From positions 1 through 34,331 of IMG/VR virus record IMGVR_UViG_3300012920_000125: a DNA stretch of 34,331 nucleotides. One strand, written 5' to 3'. This stretch comes from a virus. The notes beneath the pieces are model-generated. The model was not told the origin of the DNA. It worked only from the letters and a program-made list of their open reading frames with translations, and did no database searches. The translations under genes were made by a program, and so were the position numbers. Below, piece by piece: positions 23,539 through 30,893 of this stretch (its first letter is position 1; each line of letters begins with the position of its first letter).

Positions 23539-23931
23539 ATGGCAGACACAGTAACAACACAAACAATTGCTGATACATCTGGTGTAAAGTTTGTAACAAA
23601 ACTAACAAACTTATCAGATGGTACTGGTGAAACTTTAGTTAAAAAAGTTGATGCTTCAGAATTAACTTTTATGACTGAAGATGGTAATAGAAAAATATCT
23701 AAAATATTTTGGTCAGTAAACACTGCAAATCCTAAATCGGCAGTAGAAATTATATGGGATGGAGCTACCAACGCAACTGCATTATTGTTATCAGGTAACG
23801 GTTATTGGGATTTAAGAACTGCTGGTAACGAGGTAGTAAATAACTCTACAACACCTACAGGTGATGTACTTTTATCAACAAAAAACTTTGCAGTGGGTGA
23901 TAATTATACGTTAATTATAGAGTTTAGGTAG
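23539..23931 (+). CDS. Small beta-rich protein, third of three related copies
   Basis: A 130-residue member: TTQTIADTSGVKFVTKLTN, then VEIIWDGATNATALLLSGNG with LSGNGYWDL, then GDVLLSTKN and a last strand YTLIIEFR. Of the three copies this one has an aromatic-rich middle (KIFWSVNTANPKSAVEIIWD). There is a short gap before the late promoter of gp21. Same inference as for the other copies; I recognise no named family. Confidence 0.55.
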   Translation: MADTVTTQTIADTSGVKFVTKLTNLSDGTGETLVKKVDASELTFMTEDGNRKISKIFWSVNTANPKSAVEIIWDGATNATALLLSGNGYWDLRTAGNEVVNNSTTPTGDVLLSTKNFAVGDNYTLIIEFR

Positions 23932-23939
23932 AAAAAGTT

Positions 23940-23947
23940 TATAAATA
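23940..23947 (+). promoter_or_regulatory. T4-type late promoter box TATAAATA
   Basis: Exact TATAAATA 18 bases before ATG 23966, followed by the purine-rich ribosome site CGAAGAGAGAG (23951-23961). Confidence 0.8.
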
Positions 23948-23965
23948 TTACGAAGAGAGAGAACT

Positions 23966-24610
23966 ATGAAATTAATATCGGAAGAAATTAGTAACGCAGA
24001 GTATCTTGTAGAAGAGAAAAACGGTAAAAAAGAATACAAAATTAAAGGTGTATTCTTACAATCAGACCTTAAAAATAGAAATGGACGTGTATATCCTAAA
24101 GAGATTCTTCAAAAAGAAGTAACACGTTATAACAAAGAATTTATTAATCGTAATCGTGCATTTGGTGAACTAGGACATCCAGATGGTCCTACAGTAAACT
24201 TAGAAAGAGTTTCACATATGATTAAAAGGTTATATCCAGAAGGAAATAACTTTATAGGTGAGGCAAAAATTATGGATACACCTTATGGTAAGATCGTAAA
24301 AGGTCTTATTGATGAAGGCGCACAACTAGGGGTTTCAAGTAGAGGTATGGGATCAATAGTGCAAAGAAATGGTGCAAATTACGTAAAAGACGATTTTTAT
24401 CTCGCAACTGCGGCTGACATAGTTGCAGACCCAAGTGCTCCAGACGCTTTCGTAGAAGGTATTATGGAAAACAAAGAGTGGGTGTGGGAAAACGGTATTT
24501 TAGTTGAAAAGGAATTAGAGTCTTGGAAACTAGAATTGATGAGAACTAAACAGAGAGCTTTAGAAGAAAAGAAAATTAAAGTCTTTGAAACGTTCCTCAA
24601 AAAACTATAA
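23966..24610 (+). CDS. 21: Prohead core protease gp21
   Basis: A 214-residue serine protease, almost the length of T4 gp21 (212). The block QSDLKNRNGRVYPKEILQKE is diagnostic. The catalytic His is in GELGHPDGP (H71) and the catalytic Ser in LGVSSRGMGS (S124 or S125), with FYLATAADIVADPSAPDAF after it. It matures the prohead by cutting core and capsid proteins after the motif (I/L)-x-Glu. Its probable target in the capsid protein of this window is FISE|AAPT (see gp23). It has its own late promoter and ribosome site. Confidence 0.96.
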   Translation: MKLISEEISNAEYLVEEKNGKKEYKIKGVFLQSDLKNRNGRVYPKEILQKEVTRYNKEFINRNRAFGELGHPDGPTVNLERVSHMIKRLYPEGNNFIGEAKIMDTPYGKIVKGLIDEGAQLGVSSRGMGSIVQRNGANYVKDDFYLATAADIVADPSAPDAFVEGIMENKEWVWENGILVEKELESWKLELMRTKQRALEEKKIKVFETFLKKL

Positions 24611-24612
24611 TT

Positions 24613-24620
24613 TATAAATA
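24613..24620 (+). promoter_or_regulatory. T4-type late promoter box TATAAATA
   Basis: Exact TATAAATA immediately after the gp21 stop codon; the leader to ATG 24669 is about 40 bases and contains a palindrome and AAGGAG. Confidence 0.8.
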
Positions 24621-24633
24621 GTAATTAACAAAG

Positions 24634-24651
24634 AAAATAAACGTTTATTTT
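24634..24651 (+). repeat. Perfect 18-bp palindrome in gp22 leader
   Basis: AAAATAAACGTTTATTTT is an exact inverted repeat of 9-bp arms. It lies between the late box at 24613 and the ribosome site AAGGAG (24656-24661). As RNA it could form only a weak A-U stem with little loop, so a DNA-binding site is also possible. Confidence 0.5.
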
Positions 24652-24668
24652 AAATAAGGAGATTTTCA

Positions 24669-25853
24669 ATGGCCGAAACGCAAAAGAAAATTGAGGCGAT
24701 GGAACAAGAAGCGGTGGTTGAAGCTAGTGCTAATCCACAGGCTGATGCTCCGAAGAAGAATGCTGTTGCGGCTGAACCTTCACATCTTAAAACAGATTAT
24801 AAAGATTTAGGCTCAGCAGTTGTAAAACCAACTGACAGCAATCCTGACGCTTCACAAGATACAAAAGAAGTTTCTGGTGATCCACAACAAAAGAGTGAAG
24901 TTGCTCCTGAGCAATCTCATATCGCTGGTGTGAAGAAAGAAGAAACTGAAAAGAACTCCGATGAAAAAGAAGAAGTTAAAGAAGGCGAAATGCCAAAAGC
25001 TGCTTTAGACGCTTTGAAAAAGAAGCAAGAAAAAGAAGAAGGTTATGGTATGAAGAAAGCCTCTTATCACGCTGACGCTGATAAAGAAACTAAAAAAGAA
25101 GAAACAACTTATGATGTTTCTGCTGACGTAGATGCTTTAACTAAAGACGAAGATTTATCGGAAGACTTTAAAAACAAAGCAAAGACTATTTTTGAAGCTG
25201 CAATCAACGAAAAAGTAAAAGTTGAAACTGCAAAATTAGAAGAGTCTTACGCACAAAAATTTGAAGAAGATACATCTAAATTCAAAAACGAACTTACAGA
25301 GAAAGTCGACTCTTACCTAAACTACGTTGTAGAAGAGTGGATGAAAGAAAATGAGATCGCTTTAGAAAGAGGTATCAAAGGTGAAATCGCTGAGGACTTT
25401 ATCAGTGGTCTTAAAAAATTATTTGAAGATCACTATATTGATGTTCCAGACGAAAAATATAATGTATTAGAAGATCAGGCGAACAAAATTGAAGAGCTTG
25501 AGAAAAAACTTAATGAGTCAATCGAAAAGAATGTTGAACTTAATAAGTCAAATGGTGAATTAGTAAGACAAGACGTTATTGACGAAGTGTCTAAAGATTT
25601 ACCAGATACGGCAAAAGAAAAGTTTAACTCTTTAGTAGAATCAATAGAGTTTTCTAATGCTGACGATTTTTCAAACAAAGTAAAAACTATTAAAGAGTCT
25701 TACTTTGGTGCAAAAAAAGAAGAATCATCAAATAATGTAGATGATGTGGCGGCAAGTCCAGATCAACCAATTACGGAAGATTTGAGCAATGCAATGGCTG
25801 CTTACACCGCCGCTATAAGCAAAACAAAAGATATTAAAATATCTAACAAGTAA
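24669..25853 (+). CDS. 22: Prohead core scaffold protein gp22
   Basis: A 394-residue scaffold protein, longer than T4 gp22 (269). Residues 1-160 are a Lys/Glu/Asp/Pro-rich, low-complexity extension (KEETEKNSDEKEEVKEG; KKQEKEEGYGMKKA). From about 170 the conserved gp22 region begins (YDVSADVDALTKDEDLSEDF, KNKAKTIFEAAINEKVKVET), then a long coiled coil and VEEWMKENEIALERGIKGEI, which is diagnostic. It assembles the core around which gp23 builds the head and is degraded by gp21. Between gp21 and gp23 it fits the canonical order. The N-terminal expansion is the odd feature. Confidence 0.93.
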   Translation: MAETQKKIEAMEQEAVVEASANPQADAPKKNAVAAEPSHLKTDYKDLGSAVVKPTDSNPDASQDTKEVSGDPQQKSEVAPEQSHIAGVKKEETEKNSDEKEEVKEGEMPKAALDALKKKQEKEEGYGMKKASYHADADKETKKEETTYDVSADVDALTKDEDLSEDFKNKAKTIFEAAINEKVKVETAKLEESYAQKFEEDTSKFKNELTEKVDSYLNYVVEEWMKENEIALERGIKGEIAEDFISGLKKLFEDHYIDVPDEKYNVLEDQANKIEELEKKLNESIEKNVELNKSNGELVRQDVIDEVSKDLPDTAKEKFNSLVESIEFSNADDFSNKVKTIKESYFGAKKEESSNNVDDVAASPDQPITEDLSNAMAAYTAAISKTKDIKISNK

Positions 25854-25874
25854 TAATATAGGGAGAAAAGTATA

Positions 25875-27233
25875 ATGTACTTATCAGAAACATTAGAAAA
25901 AAAATGGCAGCCAGTCCTAGAGCACGGTGATTTACCAAAAATCAACGACTCTTACAGACGTGCCGTTACAAGTGTTATCCTTGAAAACCAAGAGAAAGCA
26001 CTAAAAGAAGACAGAGCGTTCATTTCAGAAGCAGCTCCAACAAACAGTACAGACGCTTCTTACATGCAAAATTGGGATCCAATCCTAATTTCTTTAGTAA
26101 GAAGAGCAATGCCAAACTTGATTGCATACGACATTTGTGGTGTACAACCAATGACTGGTCCTACTGGTTTGATCTTCGCAATGAGATCAAAATATACTTC
26201 ACAAGGTTCTTCATCTGAAGCACTTTTTGATGCTGCTGACACTGACTACGCTGGTAGAAACAAAGCTGGTTCATCTGTTGATGGTTTCTCATCAACTGCT
26301 GATTCAGGATCAAACCCAAGTGTACTAAACGACAGTCCATCAGCTGGTACTTACACAACTGGTACTGGTATGACAACTGCGGCTGCTGAGGCTCTAGGTG
26401 ATGCATCTGGAAACTCATTTGCAGAAATGGCTTTCTCAATTGAGAAATCAACTGTAACTGCAAAAAGCAGAGCGTTAAAGGCTGAGTACACAATGGAACT
26501 TGCACAAGACCTTAAAGCAATTCACGGCTTAGATGCTGAAACTGAACTTGCGAACATTTTATCTGCTGAGATCCTTGCTGAGATCAACAGAGAAATCGTA
26601 AGAACAATTTACATCAACGCTGAAAAAGGTGCTTCTGCAAACACTGGTTCGATCAACACAACTACTGAAGGTATCTTTGATTTAGATACAGACTCAAATG
26701 GTAGATGGTCAGTTGAAAGATTCAAAGGGTTAATGTTCCAAGTAGAGAGAGAAGCAAATACAATCGCACAAAGAACACGAAGAGGAAAAGGTAACATCCT
26801 AATCACTTCTTCAGATGTTGCTTCTGCTTTACAAATGGCTGGTGTATTAGATTACGCACCTGCGTTAAACAACAACTTACAAGTTGATGACACAGGAAAC
26901 ACTTTTGCTGGTGTATTAAACGGCAGATATAAAGTGTACATTGATCCATATTCAGCAAATCAGGCTGCAAACCAATACTTTGTAGTAGGTTACAAAGGTA
27001 CTTCACCTTACGACAGTGGTATATTCTACTGCCCATATGTACCTCTACAAATGGTAAGAGCAGTTGGTCAGGACACGTTCCAACCAAAAATCGGGTTTAA
27101 GACTAGATACGGTATCCAGGCTAACCCATTTGCTGAAACTGCTGCTAACAGTGCAAACGCTGTTATCAACGGTGCTGGTTCTGCAAACTCAAACAGATAC
27201 TACAGAAGAGTACAAGTACAAAACTTAATGTAA
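25875..27233 (+). CDS. 23: Major capsid protein gp23
   Basis: A 452-residue HK97-fold capsid subunit (T4 gp23 has 521). Key blocks: NWDPILISLVRRAMPNLIAY, DICGVQPMTGPTGLIFAMRS, then KSRALKAEYTMELAQDLKAI, HGLDAETELANILSAEILAE and a C-terminal PKIGFKTRYGIQANPF. The stretch FISE(52)|AAPT agrees with the gp21 cleavage rule (I-x-E), so about 52 residues are probably removed on maturation. AGGGAG is the ribosome site. Asn, Tyr, Phe and Asp codons end mostly in C here, unlike in the neighbouring accessory genes. A strong terminator follows. Confidence 0.97.
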   Translation: MYLSETLEKKWQPVLEHGDLPKINDSYRRAVTSVILENQEKALKEDRAFISEAAPTNSTDASYMQNWDPILISLVRRAMPNLIAYDICGVQPMTGPTGLIFAMRSKYTSQGSSSEALFDAADTDYAGRNKAGSSVDGFSSTADSGSNPSVLNDSPSAGTYTTGTGMTTAAAEALGDASGNSFAEMAFSIEKSTVTAKSRALKAEYTMELAQDLKAIHGLDAETELANILSAEILAEINREIVRTIYINAEKGASANTGSINTTTEGIFDLDTDSNGRWSVERFKGLMFQVEREANTIAQRTRRGKGNILITSSDVASALQMAGVLDYAPALNNNLQVDDTGNTFAGVLNGRYKVYIDPYSANQAANQYFVVGYKGTSPYDSGIFYCPYVPLQMVRAVGQDTFQPKIGFKTRYGIQANPFAETAANSANAVINGAGSANSNRYYRRVQVQNLM

Positions 27234-27254
27234 TATTTGTTGAAATACAATATC

Positions 27255-27283
27255 AAAAAGGGGGCTTCGGCCCCCTTTTTTTT
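27255..27283 (+). terminator. Rho-independent terminator after gp23
   Basis: GGGGGC, TTCG loop, GCCCCC, then eight T. The stem is extended by A-runs that pair with the T-run. It is a textbook intrinsic terminator with the extra-stable UUCG tetraloop and the clearest in the window, closing the head gene cluster. Confidence 0.95.
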
Positions 27284-27285
27284 AG

Positions 27286-27293
27286 CATAAATA
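27286..27293 (+). promoter_or_regulatory. Variant late promoter box CATAAATA, 5 bases before ATG
   Basis: CATAAATA, AAAGT, ATG 27299, directly after the gp23 terminator, so this gene can only be transcribed by read-through or from this box. There is no ribosome site. Confidence 0.55.
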
Positions 27294-27298
27294 AAAGT

Positions 27299-27526
27299 AT
27301 GAAAAACGTATTAGTGCAATATCTTTGGATTTTTTCAATAACTGCTGGTTTACTTACAGCAGCACTATTATTAATACCTGAAAAGAAAAATAGATTAGAG
27401 TTTATTGAAGAAGAAATAAAAAAAGTACAAGAACATCAAAAGATACTTACAGAAAAAGAAAAAGAATTAGAAAAACTTGCCACTGAAAAAGATTGGGAAG
27501 AAGTAGATAAACAGACGGATAAATAG
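27299..27526 (+). CDS. Small membrane protein with coiled-coil tail
   Basis: A 75-residue protein. Residues about 4-27 (VLVQYLWIFSITAGLLTAAL) form one hydrophobic transmembrane segment or uncleaved signal anchor. Residues 29-75 are a highly charged helix (IEEEIKKVQEHQKILTEKEK) with a heptad pattern. There is no cysteine or lipobox, and no fit to classical holins with two or three membrane spans. By topology it could be a small spanin-like, membrane-anchoring or virion injection-related protein; the sequence does not decide. Its stop codon lies inside the promoter box of the next gene. Confidence 0.6.
   Translation: MKNVLVQYLWIFSITAGLLTAALLLIPEKKNRLEFIEEEIKKVQEHQKILTEKEKELEKLATEKDWEEVDKQTDK
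27518..27525 (+). promoter_or_regulatory. Variant late promoter box GATAAATA, 5 bases before ATG
   Basis: GATAAATA overlaps the stop codon of the membrane protein gene, then GTAGT and ATG 27531. Confidence 0.6.
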
Positions 27527-27530
27527 TAGT

Positions 27531-28154
27531 ATGACTACTACAAACTCGTATAATAGACAACCTACTAAATTAGACTATGCAAGTCCTACACAGTTTAAGT
27601 TTTCTATCATCAAATTACCTAAAGTAGAATATTTTTGTACTTCGGTAAATATACCAGGCATTACATTAGGTGCAGTAAGTCAACCTACACCTCTAAAGAA
27701 TTTACCTGGACCAGGTGATAAGTTAACTTATGATGATTTAACTATGACATTTCTTGTAGATGAAAATTTAGAAAACTACCAAGAAATACATGGTTGGTTA
27801 GTTGGTTTAGGTTTTCCAGAAAGTAGAACTCAATTTCAAAACTTACTAAATGCAGGTAGTGATAGATTTCCTACTAGTTCAGGCTCAGTATCAACTGAAC
27901 CAGGTAAGGTAAAATACGGTGCAGTAGGCACAGGTGGTATATTTTCAGATGCCACATTAACAATTTTGACTAGTAAAAATAATCCACAATTAGAAGTTAG
28001 ATTTTCAGATTTATTTCCTACTTCATTAAGTGGGTTAGATTATGGTCAACAAACAGGCGATGTAAATTATTTAAGTGCTACAGTCAATTTTAAATACTCA
28101 ATATACAAATTTGCTGGTGTTGGCAGTAGTACAACAAGTGTAACAACTTCGTAA
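27531..28154 (+). CDS. Tail tube-fold protein, gp3- or gp54-like (tail completion)
   Basis: A 207-residue protein. NRQPTKLDYASPTQFKFSII, then LPKVEYFCTSVNIPGITLGA and DLTMTFLVDENLENYQEIHG, parallel the gp19 tube subunit (FLCKSTSLPAMNIGT, then WSITVLNDTDFKLRN). It is therefore a tube-fold relative. In T4-like marine phages the gene after gp23 and before uvsY is usually annotated gp3, the tail-tube terminator. T4 gp3 has 176 residues. A gp54-type tube initiator is the alternative by fold. The family fold is well supported; the exact T4 number is inferred from position. Late box 5 bases upstream. Confidence 0.65.
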   Translation: MTTTNSYNRQPTKLDYASPTQFKFSIIKLPKVEYFCTSVNIPGITLGAVSQPTPLKNLPGPGDKLTYDDLTMTFLVDENLENYQEIHGWLVGLGFPESRTQFQNLLNAGSDRFPTSSGSVSTEPGKVKYGAVGTGGIFSDATLTILTSKNNPQLEVRFSDLFPTSLSGLDYGQQTGDVNYLSATVNFKYSIYKFAGVGSSTTSVTTS

Positions 28155-28158
28155 AACC

Positions 28159-28187
28159 TTGACTTTTTGTGGGTTTTATGTTATGAT
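28159..28187 (+). promoter_or_regulatory. Sigma70-type promoter for uvsY
   Basis: TTGACT (28159-28164), 17-base spacer, TATGAT (28182-28187). The distance from the -10 box to ATG 28196 is 8 bases, so the transcript would begin at or only 1-2 bases before the start codon. Confidence 0.75.
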
Positions 28188-28195
28188 AGGATATT

Positions 28196-28624
28196 ATGGA
28201 TTTAGAAAAATTACAAGAACAATCAGATATTGATTTAAAAATTAATGATACTGAACTAGATTTAGAGTCATTAAAAACCCCTCAACTTCACAACAAGTAT
28301 TTAAAACACTTAACTAAATTTAAGTTAATGCTTACAAGAGCAGAAACGGAACTTGCAAAGATTAAAAAAGAAAAGTGGGAATACTATACAGGTAAAGCAG
28401 ACGCTTCAGTGTATGCACAAAAACCTTTTAATTTAAAATTATTAAAAACAGATGTTGACAAATATATAGATGCTGATGAAGAATATCAAAAAGCAAAAAC
28501 TAAAGTTACATATTTAGAAACTACTGTTGATTTTTTAGATAGAACTATTAGACAAATATCTAACAGAGGTTTTACTATAAAGAACGCAATAGACTGGAAA
28601 AGGTTTACTAGTGGTGCAATTTAA
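28196..28624 (+). CDS. uvsY: Recombination mediator UvsY
   Basis: A 142-residue product (T4 UvsY has 137). SLKTPQLHNKYLKHLTKFKL and KKEKWEYYTGKADASVYAQK are conserved UvsY blocks, and the C-terminal helix RTIRQISNRGFTIKNAIDWK matches the family. UvsY loads the UvsX recombinase onto single-stranded DNA coated with gp32. A sigma70 promoter immediately upstream fits expression before the late phase, in contrast to the late boxes around it. It is followed 18 bases later by an oxygenase gene that separates it from uvsW. Confidence 0.93.
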   Translation: MDLEKLQEQSDIDLKINDTELDLESLKTPQLHNKYLKHLTKFKLMLTRAETELAKIKKEKWEYYTGKADASVYAQKPFNLKLLKTDVDKYIDADEEYQKAKTKVTYLETTVDFLDRTIRQISNRGFTIKNAIDWKRFTSGAI

Positions 28625-28629
28625 CCAGG

Positions 28630-28637
28630 CCTAAATA
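28630..28637 (+). promoter_or_regulatory. Possible variant late box CCTAAATA, 5 bases before ATG
   Basis: CCTAAATA, ATTAC, ATG 28643. It is a two-base departure from TATAAATA, but the spacing to the start codon is the same as at five other genes. No ribosome site. Confidence 0.4.
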
Positions 28638-28642
28638 ATTAC

Positions 28643-29404
28643 ATGCATAAAGATTATGAAGAAAAATATTATAAGGTAGTTAAAGGTGCTGTACCTAAAG
28701 ATGTGTGTTCTTTTTTATACACTTATACGAGAATAAAATCTTTGTGTGCTCGTACACTAATTAATACAAATTATCCTAAATATGAACCAGAACATCATGG
28801 TAAGTTTGGTGAAAGACAAGTAGCAGGTGCATATGCATTGTATGGTGATCCTGTAATGGAAACTTTACTAGCAATGACTTGTGAAATTGCATCTAAAACA
28901 ATAGGATTAAATTTAGAACCTACATACACTTATTGGCGTATGTATGAAAAAGGACATGATTTAAAAAGACATAAAGATAGAGGTAGTTGTCAACACTCAG
29001 CAACTTTATGTTTAGGATATGATAAATCAAACTTAAAAGATCAATCATACAATTGGCCTATGTACGTTGGACCTGTAGATGGTGAAAGAAATACAGATGG
29101 TGTACCTATTTACTTAGAACCAGGTGATATGTTATTTTATAACGGTTGTCAATTAGAACATTGGAGAGATCCATTACTTGCAAAAAATCAATCGCAAGTA
29201 TTTTTACATTATGTAGATAAAGATGGTCCTTTATATGATACATGTAAGTTTGATGCAAGACCTCATTTAGGTTTACCTGGTGCTTACAGAGATTCTGAAA
29301 AGTACATGGAAACAATTGAAATAGTAGGTAAACATTACAATAATAAATTAAGCGAAGAAGAAAAAGCACAAATAAGAAAAGAACTTGGTTTAGACCCTAA
29401 GTAA
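28643..29404 (+). CDS. 2OG/Fe(II) oxygenase between uvsY and uvsW
   Basis: A 253-residue product, the fifth oxygenase in the window. The first metal pair is H110-K-D112 (GHDLKRHKDRGSCQHS), and the distal His is H173 (PGDMLFYNGCQLEHWRDPLL). TYTYWRMYEKGHDLKRHKD, then LEPGDMLFYNGCQLEHW, resembles small phage oxygenases of the prolyl-hydroxylase type. The usual Arg or Lys ten residues after the distal His is replaced by a Q/S-rich stretch (KNQSQVFLHYVD), so 2OG binding may differ. It sits inside the recombination gene block. Substrate unknown. Confidence 0.8.
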   Translation: MHKDYEEKYYKVVKGAVPKDVCSFLYTYTRIKSLCARTLINTNYPKYEPEHHGKFGERQVAGAYALYGDPVMETLLAMTCEIASKTIGLNLEPTYTYWRMYEKGHDLKRHKDRGSCQHSATLCLGYDKSNLKDQSYNWPMYVGPVDGERNTDGVPIYLEPGDMLFYNGCQLEHWRDPLLAKNQSQVFLHYVDKDGPLYDTCKFDARPHLGLPGAYRDSEKYMETIEIVGKHYNNKLSEEEKAQIRKELGLDPK

Positions 29405-29411
29405 TTTTATT

Positions 29412-30893
29412 ATGACTACAACTCGGTATCTTATTATTGATAAAAAAAATGAAGTCTATCTTAAAATAGAAGCTGACTCTGATATTCGAAGAGAGTTAGG
29501 CGAATACTTTACATTTGAAGTACCTGGTTTTAAATTTATGCCACAATATCGTAGTAGAGTGTGGGATGGTAAAATACGTTTATTCTCTTATGCAACAGGT
29601 CAAATATATGTAGGATTATATCCATATATTTTAGATTGGTGCAAGAAAAATGACGTACATGTTGTAGATGGTACAAAAATAAAAGAAACTAAAGTTGATA
29701 CTCAAAAAGTAGATGACTTTATAAAAGCATTAAAAATACCTATGGAAGTTAGAGATTATCAAAAAAATGCTTTTATTCATGCAGTAAAACAAAATAGAAC
29801 ACTACTATTATCGCCTACGGCATCAGGTAAATCACTTATTGTCTATCTATTAGTAAGATTTAATCAACTAAGACTTAGTAAAAAAATATTAATTATTGTA
29901 CCTACAACATCACTAGTAGAACAATTATTTAAAGATTTCAAAGACTATGGATATAATAGTGAAAGAAATGTACACAAAATATATCAAGGACATGATAAAG
30001 ATACAAATAAAAATGTAATTATATCTACGTGGCAATCAATTTATAATTTACCTAAAAAATGGTTTTCACAATTTGATATGATAATAGGTGACGAAGCACA
30101 TTTATTTAAAGCAGTTAGTTTATCTAAAATAATGAATAAATTAGAAAAGTGTAAGTATAGAGTTGGACTAACTGGTACACTTGATGGCACTAAAACACAT
30201 AAGTTAGTATTAGAGGGTTTATTTGGTACTGTAAATAAAGTTGTATCTACAAGTGAACTACAAGAAAGAAAACAACTTGCTGAGTTAAAAATTATTTGTT
30301 TGATACTTCAACATGATTCAGTTGCAAGAAATTTTTTAAAAGATAAAACATACCAAGAGGAAATGGATTACATAGTTTCTAACACTAAAAGAAATAAATA
30401 CATTAGAAATCTTTGTTTATCATTACAAGGTAATTCATTATGTTTGTTTCAATACGTAGAAAAACATGGTGAAATTTTAAAAAAATTAATCCAAGAAAAG
30501 GCAAAAGATAAAAAAGTTTTTTATGTACATGGTGGAGTAGAAGCAGATGAAAGAGAAAAAATTAGAGAAATTACAGAGAAGTCGGATAACGCTATTATTA
30601 TTGCTAGTTATGGCACTTTTTCCACTGGTATTAACATTAGGAATTTACATAACATTGTTTTTGCTTCTCCTTCAAAGTCTAGGATTAGAAATCTACAATC
30701 TATAGGTAGAGGTCTTAGATTAAAAGATAACAATTCAGCTGCTACATTATACGACATTGCAGACGATTTAACTTACAACGAAAAAGAAAATTACACTCTA
30801 GCACACTTTAGAGAAAGAATAAATATTTACAGTGGTGAAGAATTTAATTACGAAATACATAACGTAGAGTTACCAAATGCATCAAAGTTATAA
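29412..30893 (+). CDS. uvsW: DNA/RNA helicase UvsW
   Basis: A 493-residue SF2 helicase (T4 UvsW has 503). An N-terminal substrate-binding domain (about 1-95) is followed by RecA-like domain 1 with RDYQKNAF (Q motif, about 114-121), Walker A SPTASGKS (134-141) and DEAH (227-230), TGTLDG (254-259), then RecA-like domain 2 with QSIGRGLRL (429-437) as motif VI. In T4 UvsW unwinds branched DNA and R-loops, switching replication from origin-dependent to recombination-dependent modes. It shares 17 bases with the next gene. Confidence 0.95.
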   Translation: MTTTRYLIIDKKNEVYLKIEADSDIRRELGEYFTFEVPGFKFMPQYRSRVWDGKIRLFSYATGQIYVGLYPYILDWCKKNDVHVVDGTKIKETKVDTQKVDDFIKALKIPMEVRDYQKNAFIHAVKQNRTLLLSPTASGKSLIVYLLVRFNQLRLSKKILIIVPTTSLVEQLFKDFKDYGYNSERNVHKIYQGHDKDTNKNVIISTWQSIYNLPKKWFSQFDMIIGDEAHLFKAVSLSKIMNKLEKCKYRVGLTGTLDGTKTHKLVLEGLFGTVNKVVSTSELQERKQLAELKIICLILQHDSVARNFLKDKTYQEEMDYIVSNTKRNKYIRNLCLSLQGNSLCLFQYVEKHGEILKKLIQEKAKDKKVFYVHGGVEADEREKIREITEKSDNAIIIASYGTFSTGINIRNLHNIVFASPSKSRIRNLQSIGRGLRLKDNNSAATLYDIADDLTYNEKENYTLAHFRERINIYSGEEFNYEIHNVELPNASKL

